Shown: one piece after another, positions 51,335-61,170 of the stretch | Numbering within the stretch: position 1 is the first letter of the stretch | Layout of the letters: every line of letters begins with the position of its first letter | DNA from: Pantoea dispersa | GTDB taxonomy: Bacteria; Pseudomonadota; Gammaproteobacteria; Enterobacterales; Enterobacteriaceae | Assembly: GCF_014155765.1 (NCBI RefSeq) | Contig: NZ_SCKT01000001.1 | Location: 1,240,001 to 1,304,000, forward strand | Length of the DNA: 64,000 nt | Direction of reading: 5' to 3' | The notes under the pieces: generated by a model | The model's input: the letters and a program-made list of their open reading frames with translations, nothing else | What the model was told of the DNA's origin: nothing | The model's database searches: none | Translations under genes and position numbers: made by a program

Positions 51335-52216
51335 CCCCTGATCGCCGTCATCCTGCGTGACCAGCCACTGCTCCAGCTGCTGTAGCGTAGCAGCCTTAAC
51401 GCTCTCCTGTGGGCGCACCAGGTAATAGGTGTGCCGGCCACAGTCCAGCTGGTAATCCTCCATGGCGATCAGCGTGCCCGCCTTCAGCTCCGCTTCCACC
51501 AGCACGCGCTGCGCCAGCGCAATCCCCTGCCCTTCAATGGCGGCCTGATAGGCCAGCGCCGAACTTTCCATCTGCCGCCGGTGCGGCAGCGCATCCATTT
51601 CCACGCCAAATGCTTCGCACCAGCGCTGCCAGTCATCAGGACGTCCGCGCACCAGCAGCAGGGTATGCTGCGCCAGCCCGGCCAGATGCATGCTGGCGCG
51701 CCGGTCAGCCGTCGGACGGCACACCGGCACCAGCACGTTTTTCACCAGCGGCGTGGCGTGCTGCTGCGGCCACGTACCGTCACCAAGCCGAATCGCCGCG
51801 TCGCAATCCACCGTATCGTCCCATTCCGACGCGGTCGTCAGGCGCACGTCAATCGCCGGATGCGCCAGCTGAAACTGTGCCAGCCGCGGAATCAGCCAGC
51901 GGGTGGCGAAGGTGGTGAAGGAGTGCAGCCGGATGACCGTACGGCCGGCATTGCGCTGCAGCGTGGCGCTCGCCTGGCGAATACCGTCGAGGTGCTGGCT
52001 GATTTGCAGAAAATAGGCATTGCCGGGCAGCGTCAGTACCAGCCCACGCCCCTGACGCTGAAACAGCGCCGTGCCAAAATACTCTTCCAGCAGACGAATC
52101 TGACGACTCACCGCGCCTGGCGTCACCGACAGGCCATCAGCCGCTGCCCGCACGCTGCCGCTACGGGCGACATATTCAAACGCCAGCAAGGCATTCAGGG
52201 GTGGCAAATCACGCAT
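51329..52216 (-). CDS. LysR-family regulator (GcvA-like)
   Basis: This is a 295-residue LysR protein. The N-terminal LPPLNALLAFEYVARSGSVRAAADGLSVTPGAVSRQIRLLE is of the GcvA/AmpR-like type. The effector domain occupies about 90-290. It is divergent from an aldehyde dehydrogenase gene, whose ATG is 152 bp away, so it probably controls that gene. The pair is wedged between the AscG-like repressor and its presumed target operon. Confidence 0.92.
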   Translation of the reverse strand: MRDLPPLNALLAFEYVARSGSVRAAADGLSVTPGAVSRQIRLLEEYFGTALFQRQGRGLVLTLPGNAYFLQISQHLDGIRQASATLQRNAGRTVIRLHSFTTFATRWLIPRLAQFQLAHPAIDVRLTTASEWDDTVDCDAAIRLGDGTWPQQHATPLVKNVLVPVCRPTADRRASMHLAGLAQHTLLLVRGRPDDWQRWCEAFGVEMDALPHRRQMESSALAYQAAIEGQGIALAQRVLVEAELKAGTLIAMEDYQLDCGRHTYYLVRPQESVKAATLQQLEQWLVTQDDGDQGL

Positions 52217-52368
52217 CAGTTAACCGTTCAGTTTTTCTCAATGATGGAGCAATTTTAATCGATTGTGGCGAAAAGGCCAGACGCGCATCATTTCTGCACA
52301 GCGGCAGCCAGCCCGATAGCGCTGACTGCCACGTTGTCACATTGATTCTGACACTGGAGCACACTGGA

Positions 52369-53748
52369 ATGATTAAAGTCACCAATCCTGCCGACGGCAG
52401 CCTCGTCGGCGAAGCACCGTTCATGCGCCACGACGAGGTCGCGGCCGCTATTGATCGCACCTGTGCCGCGTTTCCGGCATGGGCGGCAAAAAGCGCGAAA
52501 CAGCGCAGCGACCTGCTGCGTGGCTGGTACGATCTGGTACGCGCCGATAAGCACCTGTTTGCTGAACTGATGGTCAGGGAGAACGGCAAATGCCTGAGCG
52601 AAGCGCTGGGCGAAATCGAGTACGGTCTCGGCTTTATTGAGTGGTATGCGGAAGAGGCCAAACGCGTCAACGGTGATACCCTGCCGTCGCACGATGCTAA
52701 CGCCTCCGTGCTGGTGGTAAAAGAGCCGATCGGCCCGACCGCGGCCATCACGCCGTGGAACTTCCCGTTTATGATGATCACCCGCAAAATTGCTACCGCG
52801 CTGGCCGCGGGCTGCACCATGATCATCAAACCGGCAGAAGAGACGCCGCTTACTGCGTATAAACTGCTGGAGTATGCACGTCAGGCCGGTATTCCCGCGG
52901 GCGTGTTTGAGATGGTGACCGGCGATCCGCAAGCCATCGGCGAAGCTTTTACCAGCGATACGCGCATCCACAAAATCTCCTTCACCGGATCAACCCGCGT
53001 CGGCAAACTGCTGGCGCAGCAGTGCGGGGCCACGCTGAAAAAGATGACCATGGAGCTGGGCGGCAACGCGCCGTTTATCGTGTTCGCCGACAGCCCGCTG
53101 GAAGAGAGCGTGGCCGGGCTGGTCAGCGCCAAACTGCGTAACTCCGGCCAGGTGTGTATTTCGCCTAACCGCATCTTTGTGCATGACGCGGTTTACGATG
53201 CCTTTGTGCAGCAACTGGTGAAAACAGTCAGTGAGATCCGTGTCGATCAGGGTATGCAGCAGGAATTTGTGGTTGGCCCGCTGATTAACCGCATGGCGCT
53301 CGATAAAGTCACCGCGCTGGTGGATGATGCGGTAGCGCAGGGGGCGACGCTGCGCCTCGGCGGCAAGCCACACGCGAAAGGCGGGCTGTTCTATGAACCC
53401 ACCATCCTGTGCGATCTGGACGCCTCGTTTGCCGTGCACAACACCGAGATTTTCGGACCGGTATTTGCCCTGTACCGTTTCAGTGATGAAGAGCAGGTGA
53501 TTCGCTGCGCTAACGACACCGAATACGGTCTGGTGGCCTATGCGTGGACGCGGGATGTTGGCCGCGCTTTCCGCCTGTCGAAAAAACTGGAAGCCGGCAT
53601 GGTGATCCTCAATTCCGGCTCGGTCGGTACGGCGTCAGTGCCGTTTGGCGGTATCAAGCACTCCGGCTACGGCCGCGAGGGCGGCCATTACGGTATTGAA
53701 GAGTATGTGCAGGTAAAATATGTGCTGATGGCGGGACAACACCGCTAA
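52369..53748 (+). CDS. NAD(P)-dependent aldehyde dehydrogenase, succinate-semialdehyde type
   Basis: This is a 459-residue ALDH. Visible motifs are PWNFPFMM (cofactor), FTGSTRVGK, the catalytic Glu in MELGGNAPFIV and the nucleophilic Cys in NSGQVCISPNR, then IFGPVF near the C-end. It resembles GabD-type succinate-semialdehyde dehydrogenases, though it is about 20 residues shorter. No gabT or other GABA gene is adjacent, so the true aldehyde is open. The ATG at 52369 is used because family similarity begins there and GGAG lies upstream. Confidence 0.88.
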   Translation: MIKVTNPADGSLVGEAPFMRHDEVAAAIDRTCAAFPAWAAKSAKQRSDLLRGWYDLVRADKHLFAELMVRENGKCLSEALGEIEYGLGFIEWYAEEAKRVNGDTLPSHDANASVLVVKEPIGPTAAITPWNFPFMMITRKIATALAAGCTMIIKPAEETPLTAYKLLEYARQAGIPAGVFEMVTGDPQAIGEAFTSDTRIHKISFTGSTRVGKLLAQQCGATLKKMTMELGGNAPFIVFADSPLEESVAGLVSAKLRNSGQVCISPNRIFVHDAVYDAFVQQLVKTVSEIRVDQGMQQEFVVGPLINRMALDKVTALVDDAVAQGATLRLGGKPHAKGGLFYEPTILCDLDASFAVHNTEIFGPVFALYRFSDEEQVIRCANDTEYGLVAYAWTRDVGRAFRLSKKLEAGMVILNSGSVGTASVPFGGIKHSGYGREGGHYGIEEYVQVKYVLMAGQHR

Positions 53749-53759
53749 TCACGCGGCTG

Positions 53760-53793
53760 GCGCGGCGGCGACCCAGCAGGAATGCCGCCGCGC
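53760..53793. terminator. GC-rich hairpin ALDH / glucosidase
   Basis: GCGCGGCGGC/GCCGCCGCGC (10 bp, 14-nt loop) fills the 51-bp gap between two convergent genes and likely stops transcription from both sides. Confidence 0.55.
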
Positions 53794-53799
53794 CGCGCG

Positions 53800-55251
<1,452 letters not shown>

Positions 55252-55566
55252 TTAGTCCGCAGCCAGCTCGCGCCGCAGCTGGATGATCTCTTCCGCCAGT
55301 TCACGGCACAGCATGGCGTTCATCAGATGATCCTGCGCATGCACCATGATCAGATTGACCGGAATTTTGCCGCAGCCTTCGTCGGCACCGATCAATTCGG
55401 TCTGGATACGGTGCGCGGCTCTGGCCGCCTCGCTGGCTTCGCTCAGCAACGCATCGGCGCGTGGCCACTCTTTGCGCCGCGCCGCGCGCAGCGCTTCCAT
55501 TGAGCAGGAGCGCGCTTCTCCCGCCTGAATAATCAGTTCCATGACCGTGCTCTCATCAATTTCCAT
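55252..55566 (-). CDS. PTS lactose/cellobiose-type IIA protein
   Basis: This is a 104-residue helical IIA protein that takes phosphate from HPr and passes it to IIB. The active-site His lies in VHAQDHLMNAML near residue 75. AGGAGG is 4 nt before the ATG at 55566, which shares its A with the TGA of the IIC gene; an ATG one codon earlier is closer to the RBS. Coupling to IIC is therefore tight. Confidence 0.93.
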   Translation of the reverse strand: MEIDESTVMELIIQAGEARSCSMEALRAARRKEWPRADALLSEASEAARAAHRIQTELIGADEGCGKIPVNLIMVHAQDHLMNAMLCRELAEEIIQLRRELAAD

Positions 55567-56882
55567 CATGCCTCCTTAACCGGTTGCGCTGCGACGGCCT
55601 GCTCAAGCTCCTGCTGCAGCAGTTGCCGCTCATAAATTTTGAAAAACGGGTAGTAAATCAGCGTAGCGATGGTTACCAGCACGGCAATCAGCACGATGAC
55701 GCGCCAGTCCCAGCCGGTCGACCAGGCCGCCCCGATCGGTGCCGGCGTGGTCCAGGGGGCCAGCGACACCACGTGGTTAATCAGGTGGGTTTTGGTGGCT
55801 GTCCAGGCGAGCGTGGCGTTGACTAACGGCGCGCAGATAAACGGAATGAACAGAATCGGATTCATCACCACCGGCGAACCGAAGATGACCGGCTCGTTGA
55901 TGTTGAACATGCTGGGCACAATGCTCAGCTTGCCAATCGAGCGCAGATGCGCCGAGCGGCTGCGCAGGTAGAGCAGCACCAGCCCCATGGTGGAACCGGA
56001 GCCGCCAATAACGATGAAAAACTGCCAGAACGGCTCGATAAACACGTGCGTGATCGGCTCACCGGCGTTGAGCGCCTGCTGGTTGAGACCGAGGTTAGTC
56101 AGCCAGAATGCCTGCAGAATGCCGCCGACAATCACCGCACCGTGAATGCCGGCGAACCACAGCATGTGGCACAGCAGCACCGCCACCAGCACCGCCGGTA
56201 ACGAATCCGAGGCGGAGATAATCGGTGCGAACAGCGCCATAATCGCCTGCGGTAGCAGCAGGCCAAACTGCGCCTGCACCCACAGGCTGAGCGGAAACAG
56301 CGTGATGAAGATGGCGATGATCGGGATCAGCAGATCGAACGACTGACGAATTTTGGGCGGCACCTGCTCCGGCAGCTTAAAGCCGATGTTGTGCTTTTGC
56401 AGGAAGTGCATCAGTTCAGTGGCGAACAGCGCCACCAGAATCGCGGTGAAAATGCCCTCGCCGCCAAGTGAGCCAACCGGCAGCGTGCCGTTGCTCTGTG
56501 GCGCGGCCACCACCAGAAACGCCATCAGCGCCAGGCTGGCCGCCATAAAGCCGTTCATCTTGTAGCTGTTCGCCAGGTTATAGGCGATGGCGCTGGCGAT
56601 ATACAGCGCCATGATGCCCATGGTCATGTTATACGGCATCATGATTTGCGCTTCATGCGCGCGCACCATACCGAGCCACCACTGGGCAAACGCCCATGAA
56701 CTGTCAGCTGAGAACGGCGGATGGGCAAACAGCAGCATAAACGAGCCCACAATCAGAAACGGCATCGAGGCGATAAATCCATCGCGGATGGCAATCACAT
56801 GGCGCTGGCTGGAGAGGCGTCCGGCCAGCGGGCTGATGCGGTTTTCAATCACACCAAATAACGATTCGCTTATGCTGCTCAT
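55566..56882 (-). CDS. PTS cellobiose-type IIC permease
   Basis: This is a 438-residue membrane permease of the lactose/cellobiose/chitobiose PTS family. It starts MSSISESLFGVIENRISPLAGRL, as IIC proteins of this group do, and has about ten helices with the conserved NEPVIFGSPVVMNP near residue 340. AGGAG before the ATG at 56882 decides the start. It lies between IIB (88 nt upstream, with a hairpin in the gap) and IIA. Confidence 0.93.
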   Translation of the reverse strand: MSSISESLFGVIENRISPLAGRLSSQRHVIAIRDGFIASMPFLIVGSFMLLFAHPPFSADSSWAFAQWWLGMVRAHEAQIMMPYNMTMGIMALYIASAIAYNLANSYKMNGFMAASLALMAFLVVAAPQSNGTLPVGSLGGEGIFTAILVALFATELMHFLQKHNIGFKLPEQVPPKIRQSFDLLIPIIAIFITLFPLSLWVQAQFGLLLPQAIMALFAPIISASDSLPAVLVAVLLCHMLWFAGIHGAVIVGGILQAFWLTNLGLNQQALNAGEPITHVFIEPFWQFFIVIGGSGSTMGLVLLYLRSRSAHLRSIGKLSIVPSMFNINEPVIFGSPVVMNPILFIPFICAPLVNATLAWTATKTHLINHVVSLAPWTTPAPIGAAWSTGWDWRVIVLIAVLVTIATLIYYPFFKIYERQLLQQELEQAVAAQPVKEA

Positions 56883-56917
56883 CGGCGAGCTCCTTGCATC
56901 AGGCAACAACAGAATAA

Positions 56918-56939
56918 GCCTGTGCATTGGCGCACAGGC
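56918..56939 (-). repeat. Hairpin between IIB and IIC genes
   Basis: GCCTGTGC/GCACAGGC, an 8-bp stem with a 6-nt loop, sits in the 88-nt gap after IIB. No strong U-run follows on the minus strand, so it may cause processing or partial termination and adjust IIB to IIC ratios. Confidence 0.5.
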
Positions 56940-56970
56940 GTAAACAATTATTTTATTTTCGGAACAATCG

Positions 56971-57282
56971 TCAGGCGTGAATCAGCTTTAGCGAATCATC
57001 TAATATTTTCTCGCCATTCATCATGCCGTAATCCATGCTATTAATCACAGTGATAGGCTTATTTAGCTGCTGCGCCAGCGGCTGGAAGTCCGCCAGTTTG
57101 TATTTAATCTGCGGCCCGAGCAGGCAACAGTCAAAGTTCGCGATCTGATCGTTAAACTCTTCAATGCCAACGGCTTTTATCTCAACCTCGACGCCCTTCT
57201 CTTTGGCGGCCTTCTCCATTTTCTGCACCACCATGCTGGTGGACATCCCGGCGGCGCAGCAGAGTAGAATCTTTGGCATCAT
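56971..57282 (-). CDS. PTS cellobiose-type IIB protein
   Basis: This is a 103-residue IIB protein with the phosphocysteine loop CAAGMSTSMVV (Cys9). It takes phosphate from IIA and gives it to the sugar in IIC. GAGG lies 5 nt before the ATG. It is the first gene of the operon. Its promoter region holds an AscG-like operator and a CRP-like site. Confidence 0.94.
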   Translation of the reverse strand: MMPKILLCCAAGMSTSMVVQKMEKAAKEKGVEVEIKAVGIEEFNDQIANFDCCLLGPQIKYKLADFQPLAQQLNKPITVINSMDYGMMNGEKILDDSLKLIHA

Positions 57283-57333
57283 TCAATCCTCAGTGTGGGG
57301 TTTAATTAACGAATACCCGCGCTAAAGATTTTC

Positions 57334-57347
57334 TGCAACCGGTTTCA
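57334..57347. promoter_or_regulatory. AscG-type operator of the PTS operon
   Basis: On the minus strand TGAAACCGGTTGCA differs by one base from the AscG palindrome TGAAACCGGTTTCA. It lies 52-65 bp before the IIB start. The AscG-like repressor is encoded 6 kb away at 50315-51334. Confidence 0.75.
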
Positions 57348-57364
57348 GATTTGCGTTACGGATC

Positions 57365-57380
57365 TGTGAGAAATATCAAA
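57365..57380. promoter_or_regulatory. CRP-like site of the PTS operon
   Basis: TGTGA-GAAATA-TCAAA matches the CRP pattern TGTGA-N6-TCACA in 8 of 10 positions. It lies about 35 bp upstream of the AscG-type operator, which fits catabolite activation of a sugar operon. Confidence 0.6.
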
Positions 57381-57486
57381 AAGCGCGCTGCAAATTTAAT
57401 CGGGATGCAATAATAAACGGAAGAGATTATGTGAAAGTCGGGGAACAGTGGCGCGGCCAGACACAGCGCGCCACCGGGGCAGAACG

Positions 57487-57672
57487 TCAGGAGATGGCGG
57501 AATCTTTTTGCTTGTCGGCTTCGAAGTGTGCCTTGAACTGTTCGTAGATGGAGATCATATTGGAGGCATCGCCGTGCAGCGGGCTCAGTTTACCGGCGCG
57601 CACCAGTTCGATGACCAGTTGCAGGGCGGCCTGTTTTGGGCTGCTGGCCGGATGGGCAATTTCATGAGACAT
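57487..57672 (-). CDS. Small protein of unknown function
   Basis: This is a 61-residue soluble, mostly helical protein (MSHEIAHPASSPKQAALQLV ... ISIYEQFKAHFEADKQ). AGGAGT lies 9 nt before the ATG. I do not recognise the family. It is separated from the PTS operon by about 200 bp and transcribed leftward; composition is normal for coding DNA. Confidence 0.65.
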   Translation of the reverse strand: MSHEIAHPASSPKQAALQLVIELVRAGKLSPLHGDASNMISIYEQFKAHFEADKQKDSAIS

Positions 57673-57883
57673 CAGATATCACTCCTTATTGTTGTCAGTG
57701 CCGCACAGTTTAGCCCAGATTGTGCTGCTAATGGGCGCGGCGCTGGTTATCATCATTCTGTTCGGACAAAAAAGCCGCTCAGGCTGTTCATTGACGCCTG
57801 AGGCGTTTAGCTATACTGGATCAAAAAAAGGAACACACAGCCACGCATTCCGTACCACGGGAATGGTGCAGAAGGAGTCGGTT

Positions 57884-58054
57884 ATGTTGATTGGTTTTGT
57901 CTTGTTAGTGAGCGCCTGCGGCCACGATGCCTGTGATGCCCTGCCGGTGTCGGAGCGGATTTACCCCACGAAAGTGGCCTGCGAACAGATGGCCGATCGC
58001 ATCCATAAAGTCCGGCCGAATGTGGTGCTGCTTTGTGGGGAAGTGCACCGTTAA
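57884..58054 (+). CDS. Small YebW/DUF1482-like protein
   Basis: This is a 56-residue protein with a hydrophobic start MLIGFVLLVSACGHDACDALPV and a Cys in ACEQMADR and another in LLCGE. The pattern of a short hydrophobic N-terminus followed by Cys-containing ACEQ resembles the DUF1482/YebW small proteins; the match is by eye. GAAGGAG before the ATG at 57884 decides the start over longer frames. Confidence 0.6.
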   Translation: MLIGFVLLVSACGHDACDALPVSERIYPTKVACEQMADRIHKVRPNVVLLCGEVHR

Positions 58055-58165
58055 TTCGGTGCCAGTGCGTCATCAATTGCATAAAAAACAGCCAGACGGC
58101 ATTGCAACCTGGGCCCGCAGCGTTCAAAATATAAGCTGCTTTACACTATTACAGTTGTGAATCCC

Positions 58166-58405
58166 ATGAAAAAAACTCGCCCCCGTCGTCCCAACGGACG
58201 CTGGGTTTATTACATTTTGTATGACGGCATTCTCTGGCCCTGTCCGGTGCGCTGGGAGTGGGAGAGCGGCTTCGGCGGCTGGCTGCCGTTTTACTATTCG
58301 CCCACCTTTGAATTTGTCGCGGGCGATCCGCGCAAGGCCTACCGCATTGCGCGCAGCAGCGTGCGCAATCTGCGCCAGCATGAGCATGACGGCGAATATG
58401 CCTGA
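58166..58405 (+). CDS. Small aromatic-rich protein of unknown function
   Basis: This is a 79-residue basic and aromatic protein (RRPNGRWVYYILYDGILWPC, GGWLPFYYSPTFEFV). No signal or membrane helix is evident. A GTG at 58157 is an alternative start; neither has a clear RBS. Coding-like composition and absence of competing frames support it, but the family is unknown to me. Confidence 0.5.
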   Translation: MKKTRPRRPNGRWVYYILYDGILWPCPVRWEWESGFGGWLPFYYSPTFEFVAGDPRKAYRIARSSVRNLRQHEHDGEYA

Positions 58406-58409
58406 GGCG

Positions 58410-58526
58410 TCAGAATTGCCACGGCAGCCACGAGGCCGTCAGCAGGTAGTGCACCAGTTCCAGCACCAGAATAATCATCACCAGCACCCCGAGCTTGTGG
58501 CGGCATACCCAATCCTTTAGCCCCAT
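58410..58526 (-). CDS. 38-residue membrane protein
   Basis: MGLKDWVCRHKLGVLVMIILV then LELVHYLLTASWLPWQF encodes one membrane helix with a basic start. Its ATG lies inside the end of the 35-residue gene upstream (10-nt overlap, 58517-58526), so translation is probably coupled; its own RBS is weak. No family was recognised. Confidence 0.55.
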   Translation of the reverse strand: MGLKDWVCRHKLGVLVMIILVLELVHYLLTASWLPWQF

Positions 58527-58624
58527 ATCATCGCCGCCCAGCGAATCAGCATCAGCGCGCCGCAGATGCACAGCAACACCACAATCATCTTCCAGTGTTT
58601 TGTCGCAGCCAGTTTTTTTGCCAC
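58517..58624 (-). CDS. 35-residue membrane protein
   Basis: A GTG with GGAGG 5 nt upstream starts a frame encoding MAKKLAATKHWK, a hydrophobic helix (MIVVLLCICGALMLI) and RWAAMIWG. It is too short for usual gene callers. It overlaps the next membrane-protein gene by 10 nt. The two form a tiny bicistron between osmC and an unknown gene. Function is unknown. Confidence 0.6.
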   Translation of the reverse strand: MAKKLAATKHWKMIVVLLCICGALMLIRWAAMIWG

Positions 58625-58703
58625 GTTTCCTCCAGACAGCAGAAAGCAACGATGCGCCCGCAGGCGCATCGCATAGTCTACCGCTGGTCACCCGTGAGGG
58701 CGA

Positions 58704-59132
58704 TTAATTATTTAGCGTATAATCGAGGGTGATTTCGGCATTCAGCACCTGAGACACCGGGCAGCCGGCTTTGGCTTTCTGAATGATTTCATCGAATTTG
58801 GCATCATCAATGCCCGGCAGCGCAATGGTGCTGTTGAGGGCAATTTTGGTGATGGCGAAGCCGTCGCCCTTTTTGTCCAGTGAAACATCGGCGGTGGTGT
58901 CGATGCTTTTCGGTGGATGACCGGCCTGGCCCAGCATCAGCGACAGCGCCATGGAGAAGCAGGCGGCGTGTGCCGCGCCAATCAGCTCTTCCGGATTGGT
59001 GCCCTTCTCGCCTTCAAAACGGGTGTTAAAACCGTATGGCTGGTTGCTGAGCACGCCGCTTTCAGTGCTAACCGTGCCTTTGCCTTTGATGTCGCCTTCC
59101 CAATGGGCCGATCCTTTCTTATGAATGGTCAT
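58704..59132 (-). CDS. osmC: Peroxiredoxin OsmC
   Basis: OsmC is a cytoplasmic, osmotically inducible thiol peroxidase that reduces organic hydroperoxides. The 142-residue protein begins [19 protein letters not shown], as in E. coli, with the catalytic Cys in HAACFSMAL near 59 and the second in KAGCPVSQV near 123. AGGAGG before the ATG at 59132 sets the start. It is transcribed on its own, 62 nt after lldD ends. Confidence 0.96.
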   Translation of the reverse strand: MTIHKKGSAHWEGDIKGKGTVSTESGVLSNQPYGFNTRFEGEKGTNPEELIGAAHAACFSMALSLMLGQAGHPPKSIDTTADVSLDKKGDGFAITKIALNSTIALPGIDDAKFDEIIQKAKAGCPVSQVLNAEITLDYTLNN

Positions 59133-59194
59133 GTCATTCCTCCTGTTAGTCAGACAGCTATTCAGTATAGACAAGAGCCGGCGCTTTGCCTGGC

Positions 59195-60385
59195 TTAGCG
59201 CACCGCGTGCGGGCGCGCCGGGCTGAGTCCGGCTTCGCTCAGCAGCGCATTCGCCTGCACCAGCGAATCCTGGGTGATGTCCGCAATGGTTTTCGCGCCG
59301 GTCAGCGTCATCGCCACCCTCATCTCTTTCTCAACCAGACTCAGCAGATTCTCCACGCCGCGCTGGCCGTGCGTCGCCAGCGCATAGATAAACGCGCGTC
59401 CCAGCAGCACGCTGTCAGCCCCCAGCGCGATCATGCGCACCACATCCAGCCCGTTGCGAATGCCGCTGTCGGCCAGAATGGTGATGTCGCCCTTTACCGC
59501 GTCGGCGATGGCCGGCAGCGCGCGCGCCGACGACAGCACGCCATCCAGCTGACGTCCGCCGTGGTTGGAGACCACGATGCCATCGGCGCCAAAACGCACC
59601 GCATCGCGCGCATCTTCCGGGTCGAGAATGCCTTTGATCACCATCGGCCCTTCCCAGAATTCGCGAATCCACTCCAGATCCTGCCACGAGATCGACGGGT
59701 CGAAATTTTTCGCCAGCCAGCCGATATAATCTTCCAGCCCGGTAGGGTTACCGAGGTACGTGGAGATATTGCCGAGATCGTGCGGACGCCCGTGCAGCCC
59801 GACATCCCACGCCCACTGCGGATGGGTGACCGCCTGCCAGTAACGGCGCAGCGCGGCATGCGGGCCGCTCATGCCGGAGTGCGCATCGCGGTAGCGCGCG
59901 CCCGGCGTCGGCATATCGACGGTAAACACCAGCGTCGAACAGCCTGCCGCTTTGGCCCGCTCCAGCGCGTTGCGCATAAAGCCGCGATCGCGCAGCACAT
60001 ACAACTGAAACCACATCGGACGGTTAATCGCCGGTGCCACCTCTTCTATCGGGCACAGCGACACGGTCGACAGGGTAAATGGAATGCCGCGATTGGCTGC
60101 CGCACGCGCCGCCTGCACTTCACCGCGTCGCGCGTACATGCCGCACAGGCCGACCGGCGCCAGCGCCACCGGCATCGACAGCATTTCATTGAACAGCCGC
60201 GTTTCCAGACTCAGCTCAGCCATGTTTTTCAGCACGCGCTGACGCAGCGCCACATCAGAGAGATCGGCCACGTTGCGCTTCAGGGTATGTTCTGCGTAGG
60301 CCCCGCCGTCCAGATAGTGAAACAGGAATGGCGGCAGGATACGTTGCGCCGCGGCGCGATAGTCACTGGCAGCAGAAATAATCAT
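59195..60385 (-). CDS. lldD: L-lactate dehydrogenase (quinone), LldD
   Basis: LldD is the FMN enzyme that oxidises L-lactate to pyruvate at the inner membrane and feeds electrons to quinone. The 396 residues match E. coli. [22 protein letters not shown] opens the protein, and the active-site His lies in [12 protein letters not shown] near 275. Its ATG overlaps the lldR stop by 1 nt. It is the last gene of lldPRD. Confidence 0.97.
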   Translation of the reverse strand: MIISAASDYRAAAQRILPPFLFHYLDGGAYAEHTLKRNVADLSDVALRQRVLKNMAELSLETRLFNEMLSMPVALAPVGLCGMYARRGEVQAARAAANRGIPFTLSTVSLCPIEEVAPAINRPMWFQLYVLRDRGFMRNALERAKAAGCSTLVFTVDMPTPGARYRDAHSGMSGPHAALRRYWQAVTHPQWAWDVGLHGRPHDLGNISTYLGNPTGLEDYIGWLAKNFDPSISWQDLEWIREFWEGPMVIKGILDPEDARDAVRFGADGIVVSNHGGRQLDGVLSSARALPAIADAVKGDITILADSGIRNGLDVVRMIALGADSVLLGRAFIYALATHGQRGVENLLSLVEKEMRVAMTLTGAKTIADITQDSLVQANALLSEAGLSPARPHAVR

Positions 60386-61170
60386 CAGTTGTCTTCCTTA
60401 CGGGTAACCTGCGTGGCGCCCGGTAGCCGCGTGATGCGGGCCTGGCGCGCTTCGTCTTCATGCAGCGTTTTCATGGTGGTGTGAACAAAGCCGAGGTGAT
60501 CCATCGCCGCCTGGCGCGCCGCGTCGGCGTCGCCCGCCATCACCGCGTCGAACATCGCCTGATGCTGGGCGTTGAGCTGGTTGAAAATCACCGGCTGGGT
60601 GTACATACGCTGGCGGCTGTGCAGCACGGAGGATTGCAGCAGATCGAAAAATCCGCGCATGGTCTGCAGCAGCACCAGATTATGCGAGGCTTCGGCAATG
60701 GCGAGGTGGAAGCGCAGATCCGCCTGCGCGGCCAGTTCGGGGTCGTCGCAGTCGTTCATTTGTATCAGCGCGTCAAAGGCATAGCGCAGCCGCTCTTTAT
60801 CCGCCTCGGTGGCGCGCTGCGCGGCGTGCCAGGCGGTGCTGGCCTCAATCGCGTGGCGCGCCTCAAGAATATCCCAGCGGTAGTCAGGATCGGCGGCCAG
60901 CAGCTGGCGAATCGGCTCGACGATGCGCTGTTCTGACCACGGCTCCTGCGGCTCGCACAGCCAGGTGCCGCCGCCGCGTTTACTGGTCAGCACGCCACTG
61001 CTGATCAGCTGCTGGATGGCCTCACGCACCGACGAGCGCGACACGCCGAAGCGGGCGGCCAGCGCACGCTCCGAAGGTAAACGCATGCCGGGTTTCAGCT
61101 GATGCTCTTCAATCCAGGCGCTAAGACGCGCGCGCAGCGTATCCGCCAGCCGCGGTGTGGGTTCAGTCAT
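60385..61170 (-). CDS. lldR: L-lactate regulator LldR (GntR/FadR type)
   Basis: LldR represses, and with lactate activates, the lld operon. The 261-residue protein has a GntR winged helix ([26 protein letters not shown]) and a FadR-type helical effector domain. It overlaps lldP by 4 nt and lldD by 1 nt. Two TGGT-N3-ACCA sites lie before lldP, as expected for this subfamily. Confidence 0.95.
   Translation of the reverse strand: MTEPTPRLADTLRARLSAWIEEHQLKPGMRLPSERALAARFGVSRSSVREAIQQLISSGVLTSKRGGGTWLCEPQEPWSEQRIVEPIRQLLAADPDYRWDILEARHAIEASTAWHAAQRATEADKERLRYAFDALIQMNDCDDPELAAQADLRFHLAIAEASHNLVLLQTMRGFFDLLQSSVLHSRQRMYTQPVIFNQLNAQHQAMFDAVMAGDADAARQAAMDHLGFVHTTMKTLHEDEARQARITRLPGATQVTRKEDN

Noticed and set aside
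50315-53748. AscG-like repressor controlling the adjacent aldehyde dehydrogenase
   Set aside because: The dehydrogenase has its own divergent LysR regulator, and the AscG-type operator is found at the PTS promoter instead.
59186-60484. Long open frame antisense to lldD (432 codons)
   Set aside because: It is a shadow of lldD with Arg/His/Gln-rich composition and no family pattern.
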